Positions 53,575-62,060 of a DNA stretch of 64,000 nt are shown piece after piece. Both the position numbers and the translations under genes were made by a program. The notes beneath the pieces were generated by a model that searched no databases, was not told the origin of the DNA, and saw only the letters and a list, made by a program, of their open reading frames with translations. Every line of letters starts with the position of its first letter. The first letter of the stretch is position 1. This DNA comes from UBA2386 sp046306335 (GTDB lineage: Bacteria; Planctomycetota; UBA1135; UBA2386): contig JBKDXM010000150.1 of NCBI GenBank assembly GCA_046306335.1, positions 82,951-146,950 of the forward strand, written 5' to 3'.

Positions 53575-56174
53575 GGCAACACGGCGACGACGAGGCTGTG
53601 CGGGTGCTCGGCGAGCAGCTTGTCGAGGTGGCCGGCGGCGGCGACGTTGCGGCGCTCGGACAGCGCACGCAGGCCGGCGGCGAGGCGCTGGCCGGCCTGC
53701 AACTCGTGCCGCAGCGCCGGCGCCCATGGCGCCTGCTGCGCCTCGGGCACGCGGCGCAGCAGGCCGTCGAACGCCGCGGCGCCGAGCGGGTACGCGGCGC
53801 TTCCGGTGCCCGAGGCGTCGTCGCCGGGTTGCAGCTGGCCGAGGAAGGCCTGCGCCGCGTCGGCGTGCAGCGACAGCAGCACGAAGCCGAGGAAGCACTC
53901 GCGCGTCCCGGCCTCGGCGCCCGCCACCTGTTCGGCGACGGCGAGCCACGCCTCCGGCGTCGTCAGCGGGATCGCCGGCTCCTTGGCCGAGCGACGCGCG
54001 GGATCGACCGCGGACACCTGGTTGCCGGCGCGATCCCAGCGCGTCGCCTGCAACGTCGCCGGCCCGCCGTTGGCGGCCGCTGGCGCCGCCAGCGCGACGG
54101 CGTTGGCGGCGATGGCCTTGTCGAGCGCCTGAGCGACTGCATCGGCGCGCGCGAGCGCGTCGGCGAGCGCAGTCGAGCGCGCGGCGGCGGGCGCGCCGGG
54201 AACGGTGGCCGCTAAGTCCTGCGCCGCCTTGGCGGCGCCGGCGAAGTCGCGCCGCGCCAGGGCGCTGCGCAGACCCTGCGGCGCGGCGAACATGCCGCTG
54301 TACTGCTGCCAGATGGCGTTGGCGCGCGCGGCGGCGAGCGCGTCGGCCTCCTTGCCGGCGCTGGCGAGCTGCTTGCCGGCGGCGGCGAGATCGTCGGCGA
54401 GCGCCTCGGGCCACCGGTCGCCGGCGGCGAGCGCCTTGCCGAGCGCCTCGCTCGCCTTGGCCAGCGCCGCGCCGTCCTGCTTGCCGGCGGCGTCGCCGAC
54501 GGCGGCGACGAGGTCGCGCAGCTGCGCGCGCGCCGCGGCCAGCACTTCGTCGCGCAGCGCCTGCTGCCGTTGCTTCCAGTCGGCGTCGTCGGCCAGTTCG
54601 GCGGCGGGCGGCGCCTCCAAGGCGCGCAACGCCGCGGCGAAGTCGCCGGCCTGTTGCGGCGCCTGCGCGGCCTGCCGCACGGCGGTGGCGTGGTCGGCAA
54701 CGCGTTGCTGCCGCTGCGCGGCGCGCTGCCGTGCGTCGGCGAGTTCGGTGCGGATGCGCTCGCTGCGTTGCTTCGCCTCGTCGGCGGCCGGCGTGCCGGC
54801 GTGGTTGGCGGCGACCTCGTCGAACGCCTTGGCGAGGTCCTCGCCCGTGGCCGCGGACGCGCGCGCCGTCAGCAGCGCGATCGTCGCCTTGTCGGCGCGC
54901 TGCTCCTTCTTGAGCGCCTTGATCTCGTCGGCGAACTGCTGCTTCTCGGGATCGTCGTAGACCTTCTCGACGATCTCCTTCTCGACCGGCTTGGTCACCG
55001 CCCACCAGATCGCGCCGCCGGCGACCAGCGCGGCGGCGGCCGCGAGGCCGATCCACAGGCCCTTCTTGGCCGGCGGCTGCAGCAGCGTCTGCACCGCCTC
55101 CAACAGCTCGTCTGCCGACTGGAAGCGCGCGGCCGGCTCCTTCGCCATCAGCTTCTGGACGATCGCCGTCGTCTCCGCACTGACCTGCGGGTTGGCCTTG
55201 TTGGCCGGCTCGGCTTCGTCCTTGACCTGCGCGCGCAGGATGTCCTTGACCGATTGGCCGCGGAACGGCGTCCTGCCGGTGACCAGCCGGTAGAAGGTGC
55301 AGCCGAGCGCGTAGAGGTCCGTGCGGTGGTCGACGGCCTGCTTCAGCACCTGCTCGGGCGCCATGAAGTGCGGCGTGCCGACCGCCTTCTCCTCGGCCTC
55401 CGACGTCGCGCCGGCGAGGCCGAGGTCGACGATCTTCACCGTGCCGTGCTGGTCGAGCATCAAGTTGTCGGGCTTGATGTCGCGGTGCACGAGGCGGAGC
55501 GACTCGGCATAGGCGAGGCCGGCGGCCGCGTCGGCGATGGCCTGTAGCGCGCGCTCCTCCGGCATGGCGCCGTGCTTCTTCAGCCAGCCTTCCAGCGAGC
55601 CGTCGTGCATCAGCTCCATCGCGTAGAAGTAGGTCTCGCCGGCGTTGGCGACGTCGAAGACCTGCACGACGTTGGGGTGCTGCAGCTTGGCGGCCGCGCG
55701 CGCCTCGGCGACGAACTTGCCGACGAAGGCGGGGTCCTTGGTCAGCTCGCGGTTGAGCACCTTGAGCGCGACCTCCCGGTGCAGGCTCGTCTGCTCGGCG
55801 CGGTAGACCATGCCCATGCCGCCGCGGCCGAGTTGGCCGAGGATGCGGTACCCCGGGATCTCCGGCAGGCCGCCCGTCATCGCCTGGGTCGGCGCCTCGC
55901 CGAATGCGATCCGCGTGGCGCCGACTTCCAACACGTCGCCGTCCGCGAGCGCTGCCACCTCGACCTCGCGGCCGTTGAGCCGCACCCCTGGCGCCAGCGC
56001 CTTGACGCCGAAGCCCTGGTCCTTGAGCGCCTTGATCACCGCCTGCTGCGGTGCGACGCCGGGCTCGGCGATGCGCAGGCCGCATTCCGGCGCGCTGCCG
56101 ATCGTGGTGGGCTGGTCGCGATCGAGCGCGACGACGGTGCCTGTTCGGGGGCCGTTCTCGACGGTAAGGCGCAC
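53571..56174 (-). CDS. FHA-like domain Ser/Thr protein kinase, membrane-anchored
   Basis: 867 residues with a GTG start. An N-terminal FHA-like domain (about 1-92: TTIGSAPECGLRI; LNGREVEVAALADGD) is fused to a Hanks-type kinase (about 107-375). The kinase has GRGGMGMVYRA, VALKVL (Lys), LVHRDIKPDNLML, the metal loop DLG instead of DFG, and PHFMAPEQ. One helix (GLWIGLAAAAALVAGGAIWW, about 388-408) leads to a 450-residue extracytoplasmic coiled-coil and helical part without a known domain. It probably senses an envelope signal and phosphorylates cytoplasmic proteins. Copy 2 of the dispersed repeat lies 5' of it. Confidence 0.9.
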   Translation of the reverse strand: MRLTVENGPRTGTVVALDRDQPTTIGSAPECGLRIAEPGVAPQQAVIKALKDQGFGVKALAPGVRLNGREVEVAALADGDVLEVGATRIAFGEAPTQAMTGGLPEIPGYRILGQLGRGGMGMVYRAEQTSLHREVALKVLNRELTKDPAFVGKFVAEARAAAKLQHPNVVQVFDVANAGETYFYAMELMHDGSLEGWLKKHGAMPEERALQAIADAAAGLAYAESLRLVHRDIKPDNLMLDQHGTVKIVDLGLAGATSEAEEKAVGTPHFMAPEQVLKQAVDHRTDLYALGCTFYRLVTGRTPFRGQSVKDILRAQVKDEAEPANKANPQVSAETTAIVQKLMAKEPAARFQSADELLEAVQTLLQPPAKKGLWIGLAAAAALVAGGAIWWAVTKPVEKEIVEKVYDDPEKQQFADEIKALKKEQRADKATIALLTARASAATGEDLAKAFDEVAANHAGTPAADEAKQRSERIRTELADARQRAAQRQQRVADHATAVRQAAQAPQQAGDFAAALRALEAPPAAELADDADWKQRQQALRDEVLAAARAQLRDLVAAVGDAAGKQDGAALAKASEALGKALAAGDRWPEALADDLAAAGKQLASAGKEADALAAARANAIWQQYSGMFAAPQGLRSALARRDFAGAAKAAQDLAATVPGAPAAARSTALADALARADAVAQALDKAIAANAVALAAPAAANGGPATLQATRWDRAGNQVSAVDPARRSAKEPAIPLTTPEAWLAVAEQVAGAEAGTRECFLGFVLLSLHADAAQAFLGQLQPGDDASGTGSAAYPLGAAAFDGLLRRVPEAQQAPWAPALRHELQAGQRLAAGLRALSERRNVAAAGHLDKLLAEHPHSLVVAVLP

Positions 56175-56263
56175 GGGGTCCGGGGCGGGTTCGGGGTGGT
56201 TGGCGGGGGCTGCGGACGGACCGCCGCAGTATGGCGGCGCAGCGCCGCGACCGCGAGGCTCGC

Positions 56264-56363
56264 CTCAGAGCCTGAGAAACAACCGGTTTCTCAGGCTCGG
56301 CGTGGCCGCGGCAGCGGCCACCAGGGGCCATCTGGGGGCCCGTGTCCTGATGTCTTCTCGGGC
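56264..56363 (-). repeat. Triple-hairpin dispersed element, copy 2
   Basis: A 100-base minus-strand element begins directly after the stop of the esterase gene and reads towards the kinase gene. It has the same length and three-hairpin order as copy 1. The TGGCCGC-TGCC-GCGGCCA and CCTGAGAAAC-CGGTT-GTTTCTCAGG hairpins are perfectly kept, and most of the 11 differences lie in the first 40 bases. Confidence 0.85.
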
Positions 56364-57392
56364 TCAGCGGCCGGCGCGATCCGCCGCGCGACCGTGCGCC
56401 TGCGCGCCCTGCTCGGCGCGCCGCCGCGACGCGCGCCACGCCATGCGCTGGTCGACCAGTTCGCCGATCGCCGCGCCGAGCGCGTCGCCGACGCGCAGGT
56501 AACTCTCGCCGTTGCCGAACCAGTGGTGGCCGTGGCCGGTGTTGGGTGATTCCTCGGGCCGGCGCAGGAAGTCGCGCGTCGGCACGAAGCGCACGTACGG
56601 GCCGACGCGCGGGTCGGCGCAGCCGTCGCGCTGGCCCTGGCGCAGCGTCGCGTTGTCCATGTTCCCGGTCTCGCCGACGACGAACGGCAGCGTGTCGTCG
56701 CCGAGTTCCGCCCGCACGTCGAGGATCAGCTGCACGAGGTTCTCGTGGTACGCCGCCGCTGCCGCGTCGTCGCAGCCGTCGTTCCAGCCCTGGAACCAGA
56801 TCACGCCCTGCAGGTCCGGCTCGCAACCGGCCGCGAGCTGCGCGAACTCGCGCGGCAGGGCCGTCAGCGCGGCGCGGTAGTCCGCCAGCATGCGCGTGTA
56901 GTACGGCCCGACCGCGCCGCCTGCGCCCGGCGGCCGGAAGTCGACGGCGAGGCTCTTGCCGCCCCACGCGGTCTTCACCAGCAGCACCGGGTCCTGCCAG
57001 CGACGGCCGAGCTGGCGGCCGAGGCCGAGTTCGGGGCCGAAGTGGTGCGCGTCGTCGTAGACGGCGAAGCCGACCGACAGCGGTCCGGCCTTCACCGTGC
57101 CGTGCTCGGCGACGTAGCGCACGAAGACGTCGTCGCGCACGTGCCAACCGCCGTCGGGCCGGCGCAACTCCGGCCACCGTGCCGCGACCGACGGGTCGGC
57201 GAGGAAACGCGCCAGCGTGCCCTTGCCGCCGTTGTAGTCGCGCGCGTCGTCGAGGTCGACGACGCCGTGGCCCTCCATGTTGGACTGTCCCGCGAGCAGG
57301 AAGACGCGCAGGGTCGGTTTCGTCTGCGCGCTGGCGACGGCGAGAGGCAGCGCGGCGGCGAAGGCGGCGGCGACGAGGCGGGCGAATGGCAT
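56364..57392 (-). CDS. SGNH-type esterase (sialate O-acetylesterase-like)
   Basis: 342 residues. The signal peptide RLVAAAFAAALPLAVASA is followed by Q. The SASA/DUF303-type core starts with FLLAGQSNMEGHG (nucleophile Ser). It continues with LLVKTAWGGKSLAVDFRPPG and DLQGVIWFQGWNDGCDD, and ends with TGHGHHWFGNGESYLRVGDA, which carries the likely catalytic His. It probably removes acetyl esters from carbohydrates in the periplasm. Its start has the TACCGT leaderless box. A structured repeat follows the stop. Confidence 0.87.
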   Translation of the reverse strand: MPFARLVAAAFAAALPLAVASAQTKPTLRVFLLAGQSNMEGHGVVDLDDARDYNGGKGTLARFLADPSVAARWPELRRPDGGWHVRDDVFVRYVAEHGTVKAGPLSVGFAVYDDAHHFGPELGLGRQLGRRWQDPVLLVKTAWGGKSLAVDFRPPGAGGAVGPYYTRMLADYRAALTALPREFAQLAAGCEPDLQGVIWFQGWNDGCDDAAAAAYHENLVQLILDVRAELGDDTLPFVVGETGNMDNATLRQGQRDGCADPRVGPYVRFVPTRDFLRRPEESPNTGHGHHWFGNGESYLRVGDALGAAIGELVDQRMAWRASRRRAEQGAQAHGRAADRAGR

Positions 57393-57398
57393 GGCGGC

Positions 57399-57404
57399 AC
57401 GGTA
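57399..57404 (-). promoter_or_regulatory. Candidate -10 box (TACCGT), leaderless spacing
   Basis: TACCGT lies 6 bases before the esterase ATG at 57392, matching the lipoprotein gene arrangement at 50206-50211. Confidence 0.45.
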
Positions 57405-57475
57405 GGAGTCCGCGCCACCGCCGGCCACGCCGCCCGGCGCGCATCCTGCGGCGCCGGCGCTTCGCCGCTGCGCCA

Positions 57476-58906
57476 TCAGCCGCAGCGGGCGACGACCTCG
57501 ATGCAGCGGCGGGTGTTCAGTTGCAGGCGGGCCCCGTCGCTCACTTCGCCACCGGGCACCCACAGCACGCGATCCTCGCGGTCGACGAGCAGCGGCAGGC
57601 GGTCGCGGTGGAAGCGCGGGACGTGGCGGCCCTGCAGGAATCGGCGCAACTCCAGGTCGCGGTCGCAGCCGAGCGGACGGAACCGGTCGCCGGGTCGGCG
57701 CGTGCGCATGGCCCACGGCCACGGCGCAGCGCGCGGATCGAGCAACGCGCGGAACCGGCCGGCCGAGCCGGGTGACGGCGCCAGCGGCGGCAGCGGATGG
57801 GCGATGCCGGTGAGCGTCCACTCGGTGGCGCCGAAGCGCTGCGGCCCCTCGTCGCAGGCGAATGGTTGCAGCGCCTCGGCGGGCGGCGCCGGCGCGCGCG
57901 CCGGGTCGACGAGGAGGACGCCGTCGCGGGTGCGCTCGACCAGCAGGCCGCCGCGACCCGCGAGGCGCGTGCCGTCGTGGGCGCGCAGCAGCGCCTGGGC
58001 GCGATCGAGCCATGCGCTCGTCGGCGCGCGGCCTCGAGGGCAAAGGCTCTGGTGCGCCAGGCGCAGCGCTTCGCGCACGAACGGTGCGGCGTCGGGGTCG
58101 AGGCCGCGCAGGTCCAGTTCGAAGCTCCAGCCGGTCTTGTGGCGGCCGCGCTGGCTGAGGATGCGCAGCCCCTGCGCTTCCAGCAGGTCGCTGGCCGCCC
58201 GCGCGGTGCTGGCGACGGTCATCAGCGCGACGTCGAGGCCAAGGCCGAGGGACGCGCGCAGTGTCGGGATGGTCTGCAGGCGCAGTTCGTTGCGCGCGTA
58301 GCGCACGTCGCGGTTGGTGGCGTCCTCGTAGGCGGTCTCGCCGAGGTCGGCCAGGGCCCGCTCCAACGTGCTGCGGCGACAGCGCAGCAGCGGTCGCACG
58401 ACCAGCGACCGACGCGCGCCGGCGCCGAGCCAGCGCGCCTCGGGGATGCCGGCCAGACCGCGCGGGCCGGTGCCCCGCAGCATGCGGAACAGCACCGTCT
58501 CCAGGTTGTCGTCGGCGTGGTGCCCGGTCAGCAGCAAGCCGGCGTCGATCACGCGCGCGGCGTCGTGCAGGGCGGCGTAGCGGCCGTCGCGCAGCGACTC
58601 CTCGCTGGCATGGCCGGCGCGCAGCGGCAAGCGGTGCACCGTCAGCGGCACGTCGAGGCGTTCGCACAGCGTCGCGACGTGGTGCGCGTTCCGGGCGCTG
58701 TCGGCGCGGACGCCGTGGTCGACGTGGGCGGCGTGCAGCGGCCCGGACAGGCGGCCGTCGCGGCGCAGCCGCGCCAGCGCCAGCAGCAGCGCCGTGCTGT
58801 CGACGCCGCCCGAAACCGCCGCCAGCACGGGGCGTTCGGCGGCGACGCTGTCGAAGCGACAGAGGCACCGGGCGACGGTGTCGGTGAGGCGGTCGAAACT
58901 GTCCAT
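57476..58906 (-). CDS. tilS: tRNA(Ile)-lysidine synthetase
   Basis: 476 residues from the ATG at 58906. The PP-loop VLAAVSGGVDSTALLLAL binds ATP. TilS signatures are AAHVDHGVRADS, LLTGHHADDNLETVLFRMLRG and YEDATNRDVRYARNELR. The C-terminal domain contains MRTRRPGDRFRPLG and a substrate-binding region. It attaches lysine to C34 of tRNA-Ile(CAU), so that AUA is read as Ile. It is divergent from gap across 76 bases. Confidence 0.93.
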   Translation of the reverse strand: MDSFDRLTDTVARCLCRFDSVAAERPVLAAVSGGVDSTALLLALARLRRDGRLSGPLHAAHVDHGVRADSARNAHHVATLCERLDVPLTVHRLPLRAGHASEESLRDGRYAALHDAARVIDAGLLLTGHHADDNLETVLFRMLRGTGPRGLAGIPEARWLGAGARRSLVVRPLLRCRRSTLERALADLGETAYEDATNRDVRYARNELRLQTIPTLRASLGLGLDVALMTVASTARAASDLLEAQGLRILSQRGRHKTGWSFELDLRGLDPDAAPFVREALRLAHQSLCPRGRAPTSAWLDRAQALLRAHDGTRLAGRGGLLVERTRDGVLLVDPARAPAPPAEALQPFACDEGPQRFGATEWTLTGIAHPLPPLAPSPGSAGRFRALLDPRAAPWPWAMRTRRPGDRFRPLGCDRDLELRRFLQGRHVPRFHRDRLPLLVDREDRVLWVPGGEVSDGARLQLNTRRCIEVVARCG

Positions 58907-58927
58907 TGGCCGGGGGGGAGCCGTCGC

Positions 58928-58933
58928 TAGACT
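58928..58933 (+). promoter_or_regulatory. Candidate -10 box (TAGACT) of gap-pgk
   Basis: TAGACT, in the extended context gcTAGACT, lies 49 bases before the gap start. Unlike most genes here, gap has a proper leader. Confidence 0.4.
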
Positions 58934-58966
58934 GCTCGGCCCAAAGTCCGCGCAGCCCAACACTCC

Positions 58967-58971
58967 AGGAG
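58967..58971 (+). promoter_or_regulatory. Ribosome binding site of gap (AGGAG)
   Basis: AGGAG lies 11 bases before the ATG at 58983. Clear Shine-Dalgarno sequences are rare in this window; this one fits high expression. Confidence 0.6.
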
Positions 58972-58982
58972 AATAGCTCGTC

Positions 58983-60029
58983 ATGGCCATCCGGGTCGCC
59001 ATCAACGGTTTCGGTCGCATCGGTCGTCTCGTCTTCCGCGCGCTCGTCGAGCAGGGCCTGCTCGGCAAGGAACTGGACGTCGTCGCCGTCGGCGACATCG
59101 TCCCGGCCGACAACCTCGCCTACCTGCTGAAGTTCGACTCGATCCAGGGCCGCTTCCAGGGCGAGGTGTCGTCGAAGAAGTCGTCGCCGGACAAGGCCGA
59201 GGACGACGTGCTGGTGGTCAACGGCAAGGAGATCGCGGTCGTCAGCGCGAAGACGCCGGCCGAGCTGCCGTGGGGCAAGATGGGCGTGCAGGTCGTGATC
59301 GAGTCGACCGGCCTGTTCACCGAGGCGGAGAAGGCCAAGGGCCACCTGCAGGCGGGCGCGAAGAAGGTGGTGATCACCGCGCCGGCGAAGGGCGAAGACA
59401 TCACGGTGGTGCTCGGCGTCAACGACGACAAGCTCGACCTCGCCAAGCACTCGATCATCAGCAACGCCTCGTGCACGACCAACTGCCTCGCGCCGCTGGT
59501 GCACGTCATCCTGAAGGAGGGCTTCGGGCTGACCGAGGGCCTGATGACCACCGTGCACTCCTACACGGCGACGCAGAGGACGGTCGACGGCCCGAGCAAG
59601 AAGGACTGGAAGGGCGGCCGCACGGCGGCGCAGAACATCATCCCGTCGACGACCGGCGCGGCGAAGGCGGTGGCGCTCGTGCTGCCCGAGGTCAAGGGCA
59701 AGCTGACCGGCATGGCCTTCCGCGTGCCGACGCCGACGGTGTCGGTGGTCGACCTGACGTTCAAGACGGCGAAGGACACGTCGCTCGACGAGATCAAGAA
59801 GGCGATCAAGCGCGCCTCCGAGACCTACATGAAGGGCATCCTCGACTACACCGAGGAAGAGGTGGTGTCGTCGGACTTCATCCACTGCAAGGCGTCGTCG
59901 ATCTTCGACGCCGGCAGCTCGATCGAGCTCAACAAGAACTTCTTCAAGCTGGTCAGCTGGTACGACAACGAGTGGGGCTACAGCAACCGCGTCGTCGAGC
60001 TGACCCAGAAGATCGCCAAGGGCCTCTGA
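58983..60029 (+). CDS. gap: Glyceraldehyde-3-phosphate dehydrogenase, type I
   Basis: 348 residues. The NAD-binding start is VAINGFGRIGRLVFRAL and the catalytic Cys is about 164 in SNASCTTNCLAPL. Further blocks are TVHSYTATQRTVDGPSKKDW, RGGRTAAQN-type NIIPSTTGAAKAV, RVPTPTVSVVDLTF and the terminal WYDNEWGYSNRVVEL. It oxidises glyceraldehyde-3-phosphate to 1,3-bisphosphoglycerate. pgk, the next enzyme of the pathway, begins 10 bases downstream with its own AGGAG at 60029-60033. Confidence 0.98.
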   Translation: MAIRVAINGFGRIGRLVFRALVEQGLLGKELDVVAVGDIVPADNLAYLLKFDSIQGRFQGEVSSKKSSPDKAEDDVLVVNGKEIAVVSAKTPAELPWGKMGVQVVIESTGLFTEAEKAKGHLQAGAKKVVITAPAKGEDITVVLGVNDDKLDLAKHSIISNASCTTNCLAPLVHVILKEGFGLTEGLMTTVHSYTATQRTVDGPSKKDWKGGRTAAQNIIPSTTGAAKAVALVLPEVKGKLTGMAFRVPTPTVSVVDLTFKTAKDTSLDEIKKAIKRASETYMKGILDYTEEEVVSSDFIHCKASSIFDAGSSIELNKNFFKLVSWYDNEWGYSNRVVELTQKIAKGL

Positions 60030-60039
60030 GGAGCGCGCG

Positions 60040-61281
60040 ATGGCCGGCTTCCAGACCCTGCGCGACCTGCCGCTCGCCGGCAAGCGCGTGCTGATGCGCG
60101 TCGACTTCAACGTCCCGCAGGACAAGGCGACGCTCGCGATCACCAACAACCAGCGCATCGCCGCGGCGCTGCCGACGATCCGCTACGCGCTCGACCAGGG
60201 CGCGGCGGTCGTGCTGATGTCGCACCTCGGCCGGCCCGACGGCCAGCGCGTCGCCAAGTTCTCGCTGCGTCCGATCGCCGCCGAGCTGCAGCGGCTGCTC
60301 GGCCGGCCGGTGACGTTCCTCGACGACTGCGTCGGGCCCGCCGTCGAGGCCGCCTGCGCGCCGGGCGCGCTGGTGCCTGGTAGCGTCGTGCTGCTGGAGA
60401 ACGTGCGCTTCCACCTGGAGGAGGAAGGCAAGGTCAAGGTCAAGGAGAAGGACGGCACGACGACCAGCCGCAAGGCCGAGCCGGCGGCGATCGACGCCTT
60501 CCGCGCGAGCCTGCGCAAGCTCGGCGACGTCTACGTCAACGACGCCTTCGGCACGGCGCACCGCGCGCACAGCTCGGTCAGCGGCCTCGTCGGCATGCCG
60601 TGCGCGGCCGGCTTCCTGATGCAGCAGGAACTCGACGCGTTCGCCAAGGTGCTGCAGAGCCCGGCGCGGCCGTTCGTCGCGATCCTCGGCGGCGCCAAGG
60701 TCAGCGACAAGCTGCCCGTCATCGAGAACCTGCTGCCCAAGGTCGACACGCTGATCATCGGCGGCGCGATGGCCTACACGTTCCTCGCGCAGCAGGGCCT
60801 GCCGGTCGGAACGTCGCTGGTCGAGCGCGACCTCGTCGAGGCCGCCGGCAAGGTGATGGCCCAGGCCAAGGCCGCCGGCAAGCGCATCCTGTTGCCGGTC
60901 GACCACGTCTGCGCCGCCGAGTTCAAGGCCGACAGCCCGGCGAGCGTGCACGACCGCATCCCCGACGGCCTGATGGGCCTCGACATCGGGCCGCGGACCG
61001 TCGCCGACTACGTGGCGGCGCTGCGCGGCGCCAAGACGGTCGTGTGGAACGGTCCGATGGGCGTGTTCGAGATGGACGCGTTCTGCAAGGGCACGGAGGC
61101 GGTCGCCCACGCCGTCGCCGGCAGCGGCGCGTTCACCGTGGTCGGCGGCGGCGACTCGGTCGCCGCGGCCGAGAAGACCGGCGTCACCAGCCGGCTGTCG
61201 CACGTCTCGACGGGCGGCGGCGCGTCGCTCGAACTGCTCGAAGGCAAGGCGTTGCCCGGCGTCGTCGCGCTGTCGCGTTGA
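60040..61281 (+). CDS. pgk: Phosphoglycerate kinase
   Basis: 413 residues. Signatures are KRVLMRVDFNVPQ, VVLMSHLGRPDG, VVLLENVRFH, YVNDAFGTAHRAHSS, AILGGAKVSDK and the C-terminal VVGGGDSVAAAEK nucleotide loop. It has a short charged insert after the ENVRFH block (EGKVKVKEKDGTTTSRKA) that is common in some phyla. It makes ATP from 1,3-bisphosphoglycerate. An AGGAG lies 6 bases before the ATG. It converges on the HAD-like gene. Confidence 0.98.
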   Translation: MAGFQTLRDLPLAGKRVLMRVDFNVPQDKATLAITNNQRIAAALPTIRYALDQGAAVVLMSHLGRPDGQRVAKFSLRPIAAELQRLLGRPVTFLDDCVGPAVEAACAPGALVPGSVVLLENVRFHLEEEGKVKVKEKDGTTTSRKAEPAAIDAFRASLRKLGDVYVNDAFGTAHRAHSSVSGLVGMPCAAGFLMQQELDAFAKVLQSPARPFVAILGGAKVSDKLPVIENLLPKVDTLIIGGAMAYTFLAQQGLPVGTSLVERDLVEAAGKVMAQAKAAGKRILLPVDHVCAAEFKADSPASVHDRIPDGLMGLDIGPRTVADYVAALRGAKTVVWNGPMGVFEMDAFCKGTEAVAHAVAGSGAFTVVGGGDSVAAAEKTGVTSRLSHVSTGGGASLELLEGKALPGVVALSR

Positions 61282-61308
61282 CGCCGGCGGCGGCGGCGAT
61301 CGCGGCGC

Positions 61309-61887
61309 TCAGCAGCGCTGCGCGAACTCGAACTGGTTCACGCGCGCGATCGCGTCGGCGAAGTCCGCTTCGACGAAGTGCGCGTCGACGGTGAACTCGC
61401 CGTCCTGGCCGGCCTGGCCCGTGCGCACGAGGATGGTGCCGAGCTCGGCGCGTTGCGCGGCGAGGATGTCCGCCGTCGTGTGGCCGATCATCCAACTGCG
61501 CTGCAGGTTCAGGTCGAACTCCTGCTGCGCCATCTTGTAGATGCCCGGTCCCGGCTTGCGGAACACGCTCTCGCGGCGGAAGCGGCCGCGGCCCTTGGGA
61601 TGGTAGGGGCACGAGTACATCTTGGTGATCGCGATGCGCTCGTCTTGCATGCGGCCGAGGAAGGCCTCGCAGAAGCGCGTGAAGTCCTTCTCCTTCACGT
61701 CGCCGAAGGCGATGTCCTGGCGGCTCGTGGCGACGAACAGCTTGAAGTGGTCGGGGTCGACGCGGCCCAGCGCGGCCAGCGCGCCGGGCAGGAACGGGAT
61801 CGAGCCATCGGCGGCGAGCTGCGCACGCTCGACGAGGACGCCGTCGAGTTCGAAGAAGACGCCTTGCTTGTCGGGGATCTTGGCCAT
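61309..61887 (-). CDS. HAD-IIIA (GmhB-like) protein with altered catalytic residues
   Basis: 192 residues with the order of a histidinol/heptose-bisphosphate phosphatase. Motif I is VFFELDGVLVE, so the nucleophilic Asp is Glu13 and the acid Asp15 is kept. Motif II Thr is in FVATSRQD. The zinc-loop remnant is CPYHPKGRGRFRRESV, with only one Cys. The motif III Lys is in RKPGPGIY, and motif IV is MIGHTTADI, where the first Asp of GDxxxD is His. Two acidic residues needed for Mg2+ and phospho-transfer are therefore changed, so catalysis is doubtful. The ATG at 61887 gives the normal length. The 172-base gap 61888-62060 upstream is otherwise empty apart from a hairpin-like gcgcccccttggcgggcg near 62021-62038. 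Confidence 0.78.
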   Translation of the reverse strand: MAKIPDKQGVFFELDGVLVERAQLAADGSIPFLPGALAALGRVDPDHFKLFVATSRQDIAFGDVKEKDFTRFCEAFLGRMQDERIAITKMYSCPYHPKGRGRFRRESVFRKPGPGIYKMAQQEFDLNLQRSWMIGHTTADILAAQRAELGTILVRTGQAGQDGEFTVDAHFVEADFADAIARVNQFEFAQRC

Positions 61888-62060
61888 GGGGGTCGTCTGG
61901 GGGGGCCTGGTCGCGCTCGGCCACCGAGCGGCGCCGAAGCACCCATGGGATCGGCACGATCGCCTGCGCCCTTGAGCGGTAGGGTGTTTTGCCCTGGGTG
62001 GCGCCCGTCGTCTCGAAGCGCCCCCTTGGCGGGCGTTCGCCGTTCGCGTACGCAAATCCG

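Noticed and set aside
61975..62040. tRNA-like segment in the 61888-62060 gap
   Set aside because: A TTCGAA-like string and short hairpins are present, but no cloverleaf with acceptor and anticodon arms could be drawn.
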